In this document: positions 19,801-29,226 of the stretch, in pieces
Layout of the letters: every line of letters starts with the position of its first letter
Position numbering within the stretch: the stretch's first letter is position 1
Assembly (NCBI RefSeq): GCF_900107775.1
Contig: NZ_FNRF01000001.1
Location: 310,001-374,000 of the forward strand
DNA: 64,000 nt
Source of the DNA: Xylanibacter ruminicola
GTDB taxonomy: Bacteria > Bacteroidota > Bacteroidia > Bacteroidales > Bacteroidaceae
Reading direction: 5' to 3'
The notes under the pieces: model-generated
Told to the model about the DNA's origin: nothing
What the model saw: only the letters and a program-made list of their open reading frames with translations
Database searches by the model: none
Program-made: the position numbers and the translations under genes

Positions 19801-20849
19801 AGGTAGTTATCGCTACCACCGAACTTCTCTTTATAATAGTAGTCGGCAAAAAGGCCCTTATCATACGTACCCAACCAGATGTTCTTTCTGGAGTCCTGGA
19901 AAATCTTAGTGACATAGGCATCTGGCACCGGTAAGGTGAAGTTAGCGTCGGCCTGTCCCTTCAGCGTATGCGTGAGCAGGTTCAGTTCGAAGAGTCCGTT
20001 ACGTGATGTACTGAGCAGGATGGTATTGTTGTCCAACAGGCAGGCAGCCTGCAGCACACTGTTGTGAGCCGTCAGCCTATCATGCATCTCGCTACTGAGC
20101 GGAATCAGCTGCTGCGACTTGGTATCGTAGAGCACCAACGTGCCATTGCCCGAACACAGCAGCAACCCGTTGGGCAGCAGTTCGAAGAAATAGAATCCCA
20201 ACTGCTGACCGGCCTTCACCTCGGCTTTCTGTTTAAACGTCTCGCCATTGATGACCAGCAGATTGTCAGAACCCACCATCAGGATATTATCGGCGCCATC
20301 AATAAAACAGTCGCCCCACGACTGATTGGTGATGGTTCGATTAAACTTCGACAGGAAGATATGTTGCTGCTCGTCGTACATTAGCAGCTCCATACCGTTA
20401 TACGCAAAAATGCGCCCCTTACTGTCCATCAATAGTTTCCGTGCATTCCGGTTACTGGTTTGCATCGGTATCGATTCAAAATTGTCCTGTCGGGTGTATC
20501 GGCACACCCCGTTGACAGTAGCCACCCACAGCCGGCCTTGCTGATCGCAAAGCAGACTCTGTATCTGATTATCGGGCAGCCCCAATGAATCGAATGTACA
20601 GAAGTATTGGTGATATTCGTGACCATCGTAACGGTTCAAGCCACGAAAGGTGCCAATCCACAAGTAGCCATCAGCATCTTCGGCAATGCACTGCACACGA
20701 CTGTTCGACAGTTCATTGGCCACCACCAGATCATGCTCCTCGTCCTTATCCAGCGACGTTCCGTCGGTTCCCCGACGCTGGCAGCCCAGCATCAACATAG
20801 CAAGCATTGCACAAACTATAATTGCGAAAACAGGTTTTCTATTAGTCAT
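16821..20849 (-). CDS. Hybrid two-component system regulator (HTCS1)
   Basis: 1342 aa from the ATG at 20849. Longer in-frame starts up to 20903 are rejected because the -7 element lies at 20871-20878. An N-terminal hydrophobic signal ends in a lipobox-like LMLGC. About 14 Reg_prop propeller repeats (WIGTFRGLNRYDG, WVATVNGVCRY, WISTLLKG) cover about 35-680, then the Y_Y_Y domain (about 690-755), a transmembrane helix (about 775-797), HisKA with NIAHEFRTPL (H835), HATPase (SNLLSNALKFTP; ADTGKGIP), a receiver with D1143 (LSDVAMPGKDG) and a C-terminal AraC helix-turn-helix (about 1240-1340). HTCSs bind a glycan fragment in the periplasm and activate the adjacent PUL. SusC2/SusD2 lie beyond the HAD gene. 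Confidence 0.93.
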   Translation of the reverse strand: MTNRKPVFAIIVCAMLAMLMLGCQRRGTDGTSLDKDEEHDLVVANELSNSRVQCIAEDADGYLWIGTFRGLNRYDGHEYHQYFCTFDSLGLPDNQIQSLLCDQQGRLWVATVNGVCRYTRQDNFESIPMQTSNRNARKLLMDSKGRIFAYNGMELLMYDEQQHIFLSKFNRTITNQSWGDCFIDGADNILMVGSDNLLVINGETFKQKAEVKAGQQLGFYFFELLPNGLLLCSGNGTLVLYDTKSQQLIPLSSEMHDRLTAHNSVLQAACLLDNNTILLSTSRNGLFELNLLTHTLKGQADANFTLPVPDAYVTKIFQDSRKNIWLGTYDKGLFADYYYKEKFGGSDNYLNRVIENSSVLAVAIDKQANLWISTLLKGVFVYHSTTQKAEHIEIAGLPAGEKKNAITNIFCDRDGLLWLSTTSGVMKCQYDGAKLNILSQWQLPPTMCFEQTGDGTVWAASSTTYIFAFRPGSSEPEAKQAFNVDFTFIPSLLKLKDGSMLISAFYQPITKMNPQTGKLSALDIPSLQRCIRRSVYIPTDMLQDAKGNIWIGTVSNGLLCYYPQTNEVRRIAGLSCSDVGSIEEDRQGNLWISTMKGLNRLDPKTGTITALYKADGLAGDEFADRASCQLPNGCLVFGGTDGITMFNPADIDTLRTIPLKFCHLKIHNQMVRPTKGAPIESMLDNCQEVRLKHSENSFSISYTALDFGEYERVHYYYKLEGFDNDWIDAGSRHAAGYANLPSGHYTFRVRISDSASDEASSYERQIGVIVEPAPMFSWWAWLIYLIVGALIALYLYQSARRVVAARRAARKAEMEKEQELRTNQMNMSFFANIAHEFRTPLTMIAGPVAQLAKSNSVGGEERNLLNIAQRSIQRMFKLVNQLMDFNKLENDTLRLSVEQIDVVKLLNDICDTFEFNAKEKGLTLNRFGMEDQLMAWTDGDKLEKIVSNLLSNALKFTPRGGRIDVQLDVVDDQVKVTIADTGKGIPEEHKENIFKRFYQLDNQTKAIVNYGTGIGLYYARRLAELHHGALTAGNRTDGEGAVFTLVYPMNKEAYTDAECRPLEGDSTLAVGAQLTTTTYQQSPITSHQNDDDRPTILIVDDDTEIINYMRMLFSHDYQLITCLDADTALEEMRAAEPNIVLSDVAMPGKDGYQLCQEIKLDIQLSHIPVILVTAKVTAENQVEGLNVGADAYVTKPFEPAVLSALIQSQLKNRDRVRKLLTNATTTEDESVDNALSEQDKHFMEELYKLMEEELSNSELDVTRITKMLYISRTKLYYKIKGLTGETPSSFFRTYKLNRAAELLKGGKHTVAEIADMTGFSTQSHFSVVFKKQFGVTPTEYKG

Positions 20850-20870
20850 CTTTTTGTAGTTATTTGCTTG

Positions 20871-20903
20871 CAAAGATAACAAAAACTCCAGATAATTCAG
20901 CAA
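20871..20903 (-). promoter_or_regulatory. HTCS1 promoter
   Basis: TATCTTTG (minus strand, 20878-20871) with TTG at 20903-20901, spacing 22 bp. The leader to the ATG at 20849 is only about 15 nt. Confidence 0.65.
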
Positions 20904-20917
20904 TTATCACCATTATT

Positions 20918-20954
20918 TGAACATACACGACAACTTTTAAACAAATCGGACAAC
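20918..20954. promoter_or_regulatory. Direct-repeat box upstream of HTCS1 (candidate HTCS operator)
   Basis: Two 17-bp direct repeats at 20918-20934 and 20938-20954, period 20 bp, consensus TRAACAWAnnnGACAAC. They start 39 bp upstream of the HTCS1 -7 element. A near-identical pair lies at 22120-22156. Confidence 0.7.
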
Positions 20955-20965
20955 CCGCGTAGGGC

Positions 20966-22045
20966 TTATTCGAAGGTGAAAGGCACCTTCACTACCTCTG
21001 GTCCGTAGATGGTTTTAAAGTCGTCGCGCATAGAAATCACATGGTAGCCGCTATCGCGCCACTTCTGTGCCAGCGATAGTGCCTTTTCGCGGTTAGCATG
21101 GTCGCGAGCCTCATCATCAGCCACCAGCATAAAGGCGGCAGCACGGTGTTTGCTATTGCTCAAGCAGTAGTTATGCATGGCGCTGTCGCCACCGCTATTG
21201 CCAAACGACAGTACGGGCACCTTACCAATCTCCTGTGATATCTGCAGTACCTTATTGGTCTTCAGATTCTTGATAATCAACTCATCGGTACGCACCAAGT
21301 TCTCTTCTTTGCCCATGGTATAGTTCACACCTGCCACGTCGCCCTGACTGCTAGACACCAGTCTAACATCCATGCCTATCACCCTGTTTGGTGCAATACC
21401 GATTGACTCTACCAATGCACGACAGATAAAACGATCGGAACCCGATACCACATAAAAGGTAAAGCCATGCTCCCTCAGATACTCGAACACCTCGAGCATG
21501 GGACGATAGAAGCTCTGACCATAGGTCATACCTGTAAAACCGTTAGCAGTCTTAGCAGCATAGGCTTTTACGTAGGCATCAAACTCGGCCAGCGTCATAC
21601 CAGCATAAGCTTTGGCAGCGGCTTTGGCATGAATCATATCGAAATGGTCGGGCAACGCCGTGCCGTTACGCACAAAGTCTCGGATGTTCTGGGCTGCTGT
21701 ACGCACATCCTCGGGAGCTTTGTCGCGGTAGTCAGCATCGTCGAGCACACGGTACTCCAGCAGATTATACTCAAAATAAGTAGGATAAAGCTCACCCACA
21801 AAGGTGCCGTCCATATCAAAGGTGGCAATACGGTCTTCCTCGCTGATATAGTTCGGCGATTTCGGGTTAGTCACATCCTCAACATACTCCTGCAAGGCTG
21901 TCAGTGCCTCACACTTGTTCCAGGACTCAAAATACGATTTTTGTACAGTAGCTTCTACATCATCATTACTGCACGAAGTAATTGCACTTGCACCGCTGAA
22001 CGATAACAAAGCGGCAAACATCAAAACGGTTAATTTCTTTATCAT
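20966..22045 (-). CDS. Exported HAD-superfamily phosphatase lipoprotein
   Basis: 359 aa. The signal MIKKLTVLMFAALLSF...AITSC points to lipidation at about Cys25. HAD motifs are complete: I is FDMDGT (D77 nucleophile, D79), II is VVSGSD (S201), a conserved Lys is near 262-265, and IV is FGNSGGDSAM (D287). A helical cap lies between motifs I and II, as in phosphoserine-phosphatase-like members. HAD enzymes hydrolyse phosphomonoesters, but the substrate is not evident. It lies between HTCS1 and SusC2, is transcribed with the HTCS orientation from its own promoter, and shares the direct-repeat box with HTCS1, which suggests the HTCS controls it. Confidence 0.87.
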   Translation of the reverse strand: MIKKLTVLMFAALLSFSGASAITSCSNDDVEATVQKSYFESWNKCEALTALQEYVEDVTNPKSPNYISEEDRIATFDMDGTFVGELYPTYFEYNLLEYRVLDDADYRDKAPEDVRTAAQNIRDFVRNGTALPDHFDMIHAKAAAKAYAGMTLAEFDAYVKAYAAKTANGFTGMTYGQSFYRPMLEVFEYLREHGFTFYVVSGSDRFICRALVESIGIAPNRVIGMDVRLVSSSQGDVAGVNYTMGKEENLVRTDELIIKNLKTNKVLQISQEIGKVPVLSFGNSGGDSAMHNYCLSNSKHRAAAFMLVADDEARDHANREKALSLAQKWRDSGYHVISMRDDFKTIYGPEVVKVPFTFE

Positions 22046-22071
22046 CTTATCATAAGATTAGTTTGTTGTTG

Positions 22072-22102
22072 CAAAAGTACAAAACATATTTAATAATGCA
22101 AA
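22072..22102 (-). promoter_or_regulatory. Promoter of the HAD phosphatase gene
   Basis: On the minus strand TTTG at 22102-22099 is followed, after 19 bp, by TACTTTTG at 22079-22072. The ATG at 22045 lies 26 bp downstream. Confidence 0.72.
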
Positions 22103-22119
22103 AGAAAAATACGGAAATA

Positions 22120-22156
22120 TGAACAAAATCGACAAGTTTTAAACAAATCGAACAAC
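22120..22156. promoter_or_regulatory. Direct-repeat box between HAD gene and SusC2 (candidate HTCS operator)
   Basis: Repeats at 22120-22136 and 22140-22156, 20-bp period. The 27-bp core 22130-22156 matches 20928-20954 at 25 positions. It begins 40 bp upstream of the HAD -7 element. A weaker third copy at 22170-22186 ends 40 bp before the SusC2 -7 element. Confidence 0.72.
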
Positions 22157-22226
22157 ACCTATATAGATTTGAACAAGCGCGAAAAACGAAAAACAGAATA
22201 AAAAAACACTATTTAATAATTCGCGT

Positions 22227-22234
22227 TACCTTTG
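22227..22234 (+). promoter_or_regulatory. -7 element of SusC2 operon
   Basis: TACCTTTG followed by CAGCCG, 62 bp before the SusC2 ATG; no clear -33 box, which fits an activator-dependent promoter. Confidence 0.65.
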
Positions 22235-22296
22235 CAGCCGAGATTTTCAAAACCAAATTATATTCCTAACAATTAACTCAAAACAATTAAAGCTCA

Positions 22297-25200
22297 ATGA
22301 AGAAGAGTAGTATTATGTTGATGTTGATGGCACTGATGATGTCAGTAACATCTTTCGCCCAAGGACTGAAGGGCCATGTAATCGACGAGAACGGCGAACC
22401 CGTTATCGGAGCAACCGTAGCCGAAAAAAGTAATCCCAAGAATGCCACCATCACCGATTTTGATGGTAATTTCGTGGTAAACATTCAAGCAGGTCATACC
22501 CTCACGGTGACCTACATCGGCTATCAAACCTTTGAAGGTGCCGCTAAGAACGGCATGACTATCAACCTGAAACCCGACAACAAGGTTCTCGACGAAGTCG
22601 TTGTTGTTGGTTATGGTGTACAGAAGAAGAGTAGCGTAACAGGTGCCATCTCTCAGGTAAAGCCCGAGGATATGGAAAACCGCACCATCGCCAACGCTCA
22701 ACAAGCCCTGCAGGGTAAGACCTCGGGTGTACAGATTATCCAGTCGAGCGCTGCTCCTGGTTCATCACCAACCATCCGCGTACGCGGTTATTCCTCTAAT
22801 TCAAGCTCAGAGCCATTGTTCGTTGTTGATGGTGTACGCCTGAGTGATATCAGTGGTATCGACCCCAGCACCATTGCCTCGATGGAAATCCTGAAGGATG
22901 CTGCATCGGCCGCTATCTACGGTGCCGAGGCTGGTAATGGTGTGGTACTCATCACCACTAAGAAAGGTAAGCCCGGACAGGGTAAGATTACCTACGACTT
23001 TATGTTCACCGACGAAAGCCTGGCCCGCATCCCCAAGATGCTGAACGCCGAGCAGTATATCCAGTATATGGACGAGGGTAACATTTTTACGAAGGACTAT
23101 ATGCTGAAGAACTGGGACGGTGTGACCAACACAGCCTGGACCGATGTGGCTTTCAATCATGGTCACATGCAGAAGCACGCCCTCTCGTTCACCGGTGGTA
23201 ACGACCGCGGCAACTACTTCCTCTCGCTCGCGTACCTTAATAATAATGGTATCGTTAAAGGCGACGCTGATGTGTACAAACGACTCACAGCCACCATCAA
23301 CGCCGAATATAAGATTAAAGACTGGTTGAAGGTAGGTACTACCAACCAGATTGAGAAATACGACGTTCGCTCGGTATCTACCAACAGCGAGTACGGCTCG
23401 CTGCTGACATCTATCCTGATGCTCGACCCACTGACTCCCGACACCTACACCGCCGAGAACCTGCCTTACCAGATGGTAAATGCCCAGGCCAACGGCAAGC
23501 AGCTGCTGCAGGACGAGAACGGTAACTACTATGCCGTATCTAAGTTCTATGCCGGTGAGCAGTATCACCCCATGATTATGCGCGACAACGGTCTGTCAAA
23601 GAACCAGGGATTCAATATCAATGGTTCTATCTATGGCGATTTCACACCAGTCAAGGGCCTCACCGTTACCTCTCGTTTCGGTTATCGTCTGGCTGGTACA
23701 CGTAGTAGCAGCACCAGTCTGCCATTCTATGGCAACGGTGTGCAGAGTCGCGACTACCTCGACTTCAGCGCAGGCTCTTCTACCTCTATCTACTATCAGT
23801 GGGAGAACTTTGCCAACTATATGAAACAGTTTGGTGGTCATACCGTTACAGCCATGGTCGGTATGTCGTTCCAGAAGTCATCAAGCGACAATGTGAACGG
23901 TCAGCTGACAGCCAATGGCGAAGATGCCTTGAAGAAGAACGACCCATTGTTCTACTATCTGAACTATGCCAACGCATCGGCCACGAAAGGTGTGAGCGGC
24001 GAAACCAACGAGAGTACCAAATACTCCTACTTCGGTCGTCTTTCGTATGATTTCATGGGTCGTTACCTGCTGCAGGCTTCGCTGCGTGCAGATGCTGCCG
24101 ACTTGTCGAAGCTCTCAAAGAAAACCCGTTGGGGTTACTTCCCTGCCGTATCAGTAGGTTGGACCATCAGCGAGGAGAAGTTCTTTGCACCACTGAAGAA
24201 AGCCTTCGATAGCTTGAAGTTCCGTGCCAGCTGGGGTCAGAATGGTAGTCTCTCGGCATTGGGCGGCTACAGCTACAGCACCGATATGTCACTGGGCGGA
24301 CTCTATCCATTCTCTTCAGGTATCAACTACACCCAGGCCGCAGCCCCATCAACCATGGGTAACGACGACCTGAAGTGGGAGACTTCAGAGCAGCTGAACT
24401 TTGGTTTCGACGGCATCCTGATGGGCGGTCGCATGACCTTCGGCATCGACTACTTTATCAAGAAGACTAAGGACCTGCTGGTATGGGGTACCACACCATC
24501 GCTCATCATCGGTGGCAGCACCTCGCCTATGAATGCCGGTAACGTTGAGAACAAGGGCTTTGAGTTTGAGCTGGGCTGGCGCGACCATATCGGCGACTTC
24601 AACTACAGCATCCGTGCCAACCTCTCTACCCTGAGCAATAAGGTTACCTATATCGATCCTTCTATTACCCGCCTGAGCGGTAGCAACTTCCACACTTACA
24701 CCATCACCTACTTCGAGAAGGGCTATCCCGTTTACTACTTCCGCGGCTACAAGTTTGCCGGCATCGACAAGGAAACAGGTAATCCTTTGTTCGAGGATCT
24801 GGATGGCGACGGAAAAGTATCTGATGGCGACCTGACCTACATCGGCGATGCCATCCCCGACTTCACCTACGGTCTCACCCTCACAGCGGCCTATAAGGGC
24901 ATCGACCTGACCGTATTCGGAACCGGATCGCACGGCAACAAGATTTTCAACTGTATCAACCGTCCCGACTACGCTGCTTCGAACCGCTTGAAGGAAGTGT
25001 TCTACGACAACCGTTGGACGGTAGATAATCCTAACGGCACCGTACCCCGTGCTGGCGCTAACGACATGGATAAGTATGCCACATCGAGTGCGCTGGTTTA
25101 CGATGGCAGTTTCTTCAAGATCAAGCAGATTCAGCTGGGTTACACCCTGCCTAAGAACCTCATCAATAAAGTAGCCTTGAGCCATGCCCGTATCTACGCT

Positions 25201-25344
25201 TCGCTCGACGACTTCTTCACCTTCTCTAAGTATCCTGGCTTCGATCCTGAGGCTGCTACCAACTCTACCTCGGGTATGGGTATCGACAAGGGTGGCTACC
25301 CCACCTCAAAGAAAGTGGTACTGGGACTGAACATTGAATTCTAA
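22297..25344 (+). CDS. SusC-family TonB-dependent receptor (SusC2)
   Basis: 1015 aa. Signal peptide about 1-22 (TSFAQ). A carboxypeptidase-like regulatory domain (GEPVIGATV; ITDFDGNF) leads to VLDEVVVVGYGVQKKSSVTGAI, the plug (RVRGYSSNSSSEPLFVVDGVRL; AAIYGAEAGNGVVLITT) and a barrel ending GLNIEF. It is first in an operon with SusD2, a lipoprotein, an esterase and a GH3. It is divergent from the HTCS1/HAD genes, with the direct-repeat box in the shared upstream DNA. Confidence 0.95.
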   Translation: MKKSSIMLMLMALMMSVTSFAQGLKGHVIDENGEPVIGATVAEKSNPKNATITDFDGNFVVNIQAGHTLTVTYIGYQTFEGAAKNGMTINLKPDNKVLDEVVVVGYGVQKKSSVTGAISQVKPEDMENRTIANAQQALQGKTSGVQIIQSSAAPGSSPTIRVRGYSSNSSSEPLFVVDGVRLSDISGIDPSTIASMEILKDAASAAIYGAEAGNGVVLITTKKGKPGQGKITYDFMFTDESLARIPKMLNAEQYIQYMDEGNIFTKDYMLKNWDGVTNTAWTDVAFNHGHMQKHALSFTGGNDRGNYFLSLAYLNNNGIVKGDADVYKRLTATINAEYKIKDWLKVGTTNQIEKYDVRSVSTNSEYGSLLTSILMLDPLTPDTYTAENLPYQMVNAQANGKQLLQDENGNYYAVSKFYAGEQYHPMIMRDNGLSKNQGFNINGSIYGDFTPVKGLTVTSRFGYRLAGTRSSSTSLPFYGNGVQSRDYLDFSAGSSTSIYYQWENFANYMKQFGGHTVTAMVGMSFQKSSSDNVNGQLTANGEDALKKNDPLFYYLNYANASATKGVSGETNESTKYSYFGRLSYDFMGRYLLQASLRADAADLSKLSKKTRWGYFPAVSVGWTISEEKFFAPLKKAFDSLKFRASWGQNGSLSALGGYSYSTDMSLGGLYPFSSGINYTQAAAPSTMGNDDLKWETSEQLNFGFDGILMGGRMTFGIDYFIKKTKDLLVWGTTPSLIIGGSTSPMNAGNVENKGFEFELGWRDHIGDFNYSIRANLSTLSNKVTYIDPSITRLSGSNFHTYTITYFEKGYPVYYFRGYKFAGIDKETGNPLFEDLDGDGKVSDGDLTYIGDAIPDFTYGLTLTAAYKGIDLTVFGTGSHGNKIFNCINRPDYAASNRLKEVFYDNRWTVDNPNGTVPRAGANDMDKYATSSALVYDGSFFKIKQIQLGYTLPKNLINKVALSHARIYASLDDFFTFSKYPGFDPEAATNSTSGMGIDKGGYPTSKKVVLGLNIEF

Positions 25345-25349
25345 GAGAG

Positions 25350-25381
25350 TTAAAGAATTAAAGAATTGAAAAATTGAAATC
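25350..25381 (+). repeat. Octamer tandem repeat before SusD2
   Basis: Four 8-bp units (TTAAAGAA, TTAAAGAA, TTGAAAAA, TTGAAATC) fill the SusC2-SusD2 spacer, ending 3 bp before the ATG. Confidence 0.8.
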
Positions 25382-25384
25382 ATT

Positions 25385-26971
25385 ATGAAAAAGAATATAT
25401 ATAAAATGGTTGTAGCAGGAGTATTCTCCTTCCTCCTTCCTCTTTCCTCTTTCCTCGTAGTGAGCTGCGACAGCGAGCTCGACATTGCCAAGCACGGCAA
25501 CCTGGGAAGTATGGAAGACTTCTACACCAACGACGAGAACACCATGCAGGCCACTTCTTCGCTCTATCTGCAGATGCGTGGCCTACATTACAACTGGTTT
25601 ATGACCAAGAACTGTCTGTCTGACGATGTCTGGACAGGTGGCGGTTCGCGTGGCGACAACGCCGAAATGGAGAAACTCAACGAATACACCTTCGGCACCG
25701 ATCACGGTATGGTTCAGAGCCTCTACTCGGGTCTCTATGGCGTCATCTATAAAGCTAATCTGATTATCGACAAGGTACAGGGTGAGACCCCTATTATGAA
25801 ACGCGCCATCAACGAGGCTAAGGTGTTCCGTGCATGGGCTTCGTTCGAACTGGTAACCCTGTTTGGCACAGCCCCTGTTGTGGATCATCTGTTGGAACCA
25901 GGCGAATATCGCTTAGGCAACAGCACTCCTGCTGATATGTGGGCACTCATCGAGAACGACCTGAACGAGGCCATCAACAGCGGTACCCTGCCCTCTAAGA
26001 GCGACGTGAACGATGCCGAGGGAGGCATCCGCATCACCAAGGAGACGGCTCAGGCTTTCTTAGGCAAGGCTTATCTCTTCGAAGGTAAGTACAGCGAGGC
26101 TGCCGCCATGCTCGACAACGTGATAAACTCAGGCAAATACGCACTCTATCAGGGTGAGTACGATGCGCTGTTCCATGCTGCAGCCAACAACAACTGCGAG
26201 TCGGTATTCGAACTGCAGAAGCGTAACGATACCGAGCAGATGTGGAACCAGTTTGATATGGAGCTGCTGATGCAGGGCTGGCGTACCGACAAGGTGAACT
26301 ACAGCGGTCAGGCTGCTGCTGTGATTGCTCAGGGTACCTACGGATTCATGAACCCACGCAAATCTCTCTACGATGCTTTCGTGGCTTGGGAGGGTGCCAA
26401 CGGCTACCGTCTCAACAAGACCATGATGACCTACGACCAGCTGAAGAACTTTGGTGTTACTATCCAGACAGGTGCCTTGGTATATGGTTGCGAGGGATAC
26501 TTTATGTGGAAAAACCAGTCGCTGAAGGAGGACTGCGTTGTGGATCAGTCGTTCTTCCAGGGTGTTCAGTTCACCAATCTGAAGATTATGCGCTACGCCG
26601 AGGTTCTGCTGTTGGCCGCCGAGGCTCAGTTGCAAGCAGGCAACAGCAGCAAGGCACTCGACTACATCAATCAGATTCGAGTACGTGCCAAGGAGACACC
26701 GCTGACCAGCGTAACGCTGAACGACATCAAGACCGAGAAGCGTCTGGAACTCTGCAACGAGAGCGTACGTTTCCAGGATCTGGTTCGCTGGGGCGATGCA
26801 GCGTCGGCACTGGGTCAGCAGGGTAAGGAGATACCGGCCTTCGGTACCGAGGGTGTACAGTGGCTCTTCAAGAACGACAAGTATGGTTTCCAGGAGAAGC
26901 ACAACCTACTGCCTATCCCTCTGAAGGAAATCGAACTCAACCCCAATATGACTCAGAACACGGGATGGTAA
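25385..26971 (+). CDS. SusD-family glycan-binding lipoprotein (SusD2)
   Basis: 528 aa. The signal peptide ends at a lipobox-like VVSC (Cys about 28). The fold markers are QATSSLYLQMRGL, EAKVFRAWASFELVTLFG, MRYAEVLLLAAEAQLQAG and RLELCNESVRFQDLVRWG. It pairs with SusC2, with a 40-bp repeat-filled spacer between them. The hydrophobic core of the signal (FSFLLPLSSFL) is encoded by a heptamer microsatellite at 25426-25453, so a change of one unit would shift the frame. Confidence 0.93.
   Translation: MKKNIYKMVVAGVFSFLLPLSSFLVVSCDSELDIAKHGNLGSMEDFYTNDENTMQATSSLYLQMRGLHYNWFMTKNCLSDDVWTGGGSRGDNAEMEKLNEYTFGTDHGMVQSLYSGLYGVIYKANLIIDKVQGETPIMKRAINEAKVFRAWASFELVTLFGTAPVVDHLLEPGEYRLGNSTPADMWALIENDLNEAINSGTLPSKSDVNDAEGGIRITKETAQAFLGKAYLFEGKYSEAAAMLDNVINSGKYALYQGEYDALFHAAANNNCESVFELQKRNDTEQMWNQFDMELLMQGWRTDKVNYSGQAAAVIAQGTYGFMNPRKSLYDAFVAWEGANGYRLNKTMMTYDQLKNFGVTIQTGALVYGCEGYFMWKNQSLKEDCVVDQSFFQGVQFTNLKIMRYAEVLLLAAEAQLQAGNSSKALDYINQIRVRAKETPLTSVTLNDIKTEKRLELCNESVRFQDLVRWGDAASALGQQGKEIPAFGTEGVQWLFKNDKYGFQEKHNLLPIPLKEIELNPNMTQNTGW
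25426..25453 (+). repeat. Heptamer tandem repeat inside SusD2 signal-peptide codons
   Basis: Four 7-bp units (CTCCTTC twice, CTCTTTC twice) encode the hydrophobic core of the signal peptide. 28 bp is not a multiple of three. Confidence 0.85.
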
Positions 26972-26977
26972 TTCTAC

Positions 26978-27017
26978 AATGTAAAAATGTAAGAATGAGA
27001 AAATGTAAAAATTGAAA
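26978..27017 (+). repeat. Octamer tandem repeat before the SGBP-like gene
   Basis: Five 8-bp units (AATGTAAA, AATGTAAG, AATGAGAA, AATGTAAA, AATTGAAA) fill the spacer between SusD2 and the next ATG at 27021. Confidence 0.82.
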
Positions 27018-27020
27018 ATT

Positions 27021-27935
27021 ATGAAAAAGTTTAGATATATCATCATGTTGTTGGCTGTGATTGGCTTTACGGCTTGCGACAATAAATCAATCGAAGACCT
27101 GCAGGGCGAGTTCAGCAACATCACCTTCTGCACCTTCAATAACGGCAGCGTACAGCCTACCACCAAGTTGGGTAAGGGCATCAAGGCGCTGAACACCCAG
27201 TTTACCGATGCTGCAGGCAACAGCCTCAGCCTTAGCTTTGGCAGTAAGGAGTGGATTCTTGGCGAGGGTACCTATCAGCCTGTAGCCACCCTCACTACAG
27301 GTGGCACCTACGCTGGTAGCATCAATGGCGCAACCATCAGCGAGGGTAGCATCGACGTGAGCGCCGTCAACGGTTGCTACTTTATCAGCGGACTGGTGAA
27401 GACCAGCGACGGCAAGCAGTACAAGCCTTACTTCAAGGGCGAGCTGACCTTCATCGTTGGCGAGGATGATCCTGAGCCCAGCGGCTATACCATGACCATC
27501 GCAACGAGCGAGGTTGCCATCATGGACTGGACCACCTTCCAGAACACCGTTTATCCCGACGTTACCAAATATACCATTACCGTCAAAGATCCTAACGGTC
27601 AGCAGGTGGCTATGTTCGATGCCATCAATGGCAACAACAAGCAGGCAGCCGACCTGGCTGGCACCTATACCATCGTTGGCGATGCGCATGATGCCATGCA
27701 GATAAGCGCCGGCTACTCAATACCCGATTACGGTATGGCAGGCGGCACCAGCTATCTGGATAATGGCGGTACAATGCAGTATCTGACAGGCGGTAGCGTT
27801 GAGATAACCACCGCCAAGAGCGCCGAGGGCGAAACCCTATACACATTCAAGGGCACAAGCCTCGAAACCATCGATGCTGCAGGTACTACCGGTAGCGGTG
27901 CATTCAATTTTATGTTCATTTCACTTGTAAAGTAA
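27021..27935 (+). CDS. PUL lipoprotein of unknown family, candidate surface glycan-binding protein
   Basis: 304 aa from the ATG at 27021; a TTG three codons earlier lies in the repeat-derived spacer. Lipobox-like GFTAC at about 20. The remainder is Gly/Thr-rich beta-sheet sequence in two similar halves: a segment around residues 75-145 (WILGEGTYQP; TYAGSINGATISEGSI; FKGELTF) is echoed around 225-300 (YGMAGGTSYL; GGSVEITTAKSAEGE; YTFKGTSLE), suggesting an internal duplication. I do not recognise a named family. Its place directly after SusD2 is where SusE/SGBP proteins are normally encoded, so a glycan-binding role on the cell surface is inferred from context only. Confidence 0.75.
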   Translation: MKKFRYIIMLLAVIGFTACDNKSIEDLQGEFSNITFCTFNNGSVQPTTKLGKGIKALNTQFTDAAGNSLSLSFGSKEWILGEGTYQPVATLTTGGTYAGSINGATISEGSIDVSAVNGCYFISGLVKTSDGKQYKPYFKGELTFIVGEDDPEPSGYTMTIATSEVAIMDWTTFQNTVYPDVTKYTITVKDPNGQQVAMFDAINGNNKQAADLAGTYTIVGDAHDAMQISAGYSIPDYGMAGGTSYLDNGGTMQYLTGGSVEITTAKSAEGETLYTFKGTSLETIDAAGTTGSGAFNFMFISLVK

Positions 27936-27954
27936 GAAAAAAATCGTATATTTG
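27925..27954 (+). promoter_or_regulatory. Internal promoter before the CE1 esterase
   Basis: TTG at 27925-27927, 19 bp, then TATATTTG at 27947-27954. The -33 lies in the last codons of the preceding gene. It allows esterase and GH3 expression independent of SusC2. Confidence 0.72.
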
Positions 27955-27975
27955 CAGCGTGAATAGCTAAATTAA

Positions 27976-29190
<1,215 letters not shown>

Positions 29191-29196
29191 TGAAAA

Positions 29197-29220
29197 AATG
29201 TAATAATGTAATAATTAAAA
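29197..29220 (+). repeat. Octamer tandem repeat before GH3
   Basis: Three 8-bp units (AATGTAAT, AATGTAAT, AATTAAAA) just upstream of the GH3 start; imperfectly complementary to 29251-29282 inside the gene. Confidence 0.75.
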
Positions 29221-29226
29221 AGTTAT

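Noticed and set aside
20850..20903. Longer N-terminus for HTCS1
   Set aside because: The -7 element at 20871-20878 lies inside this extension, and the signal sequence begins properly at the ATG at 20849.
22026..22040. Possible fourth LacI-type operator (AAAACGGTTAAT) near the HAD start
   Set aside because: Matches only the central bases of the consensus and lies in coding sequence.
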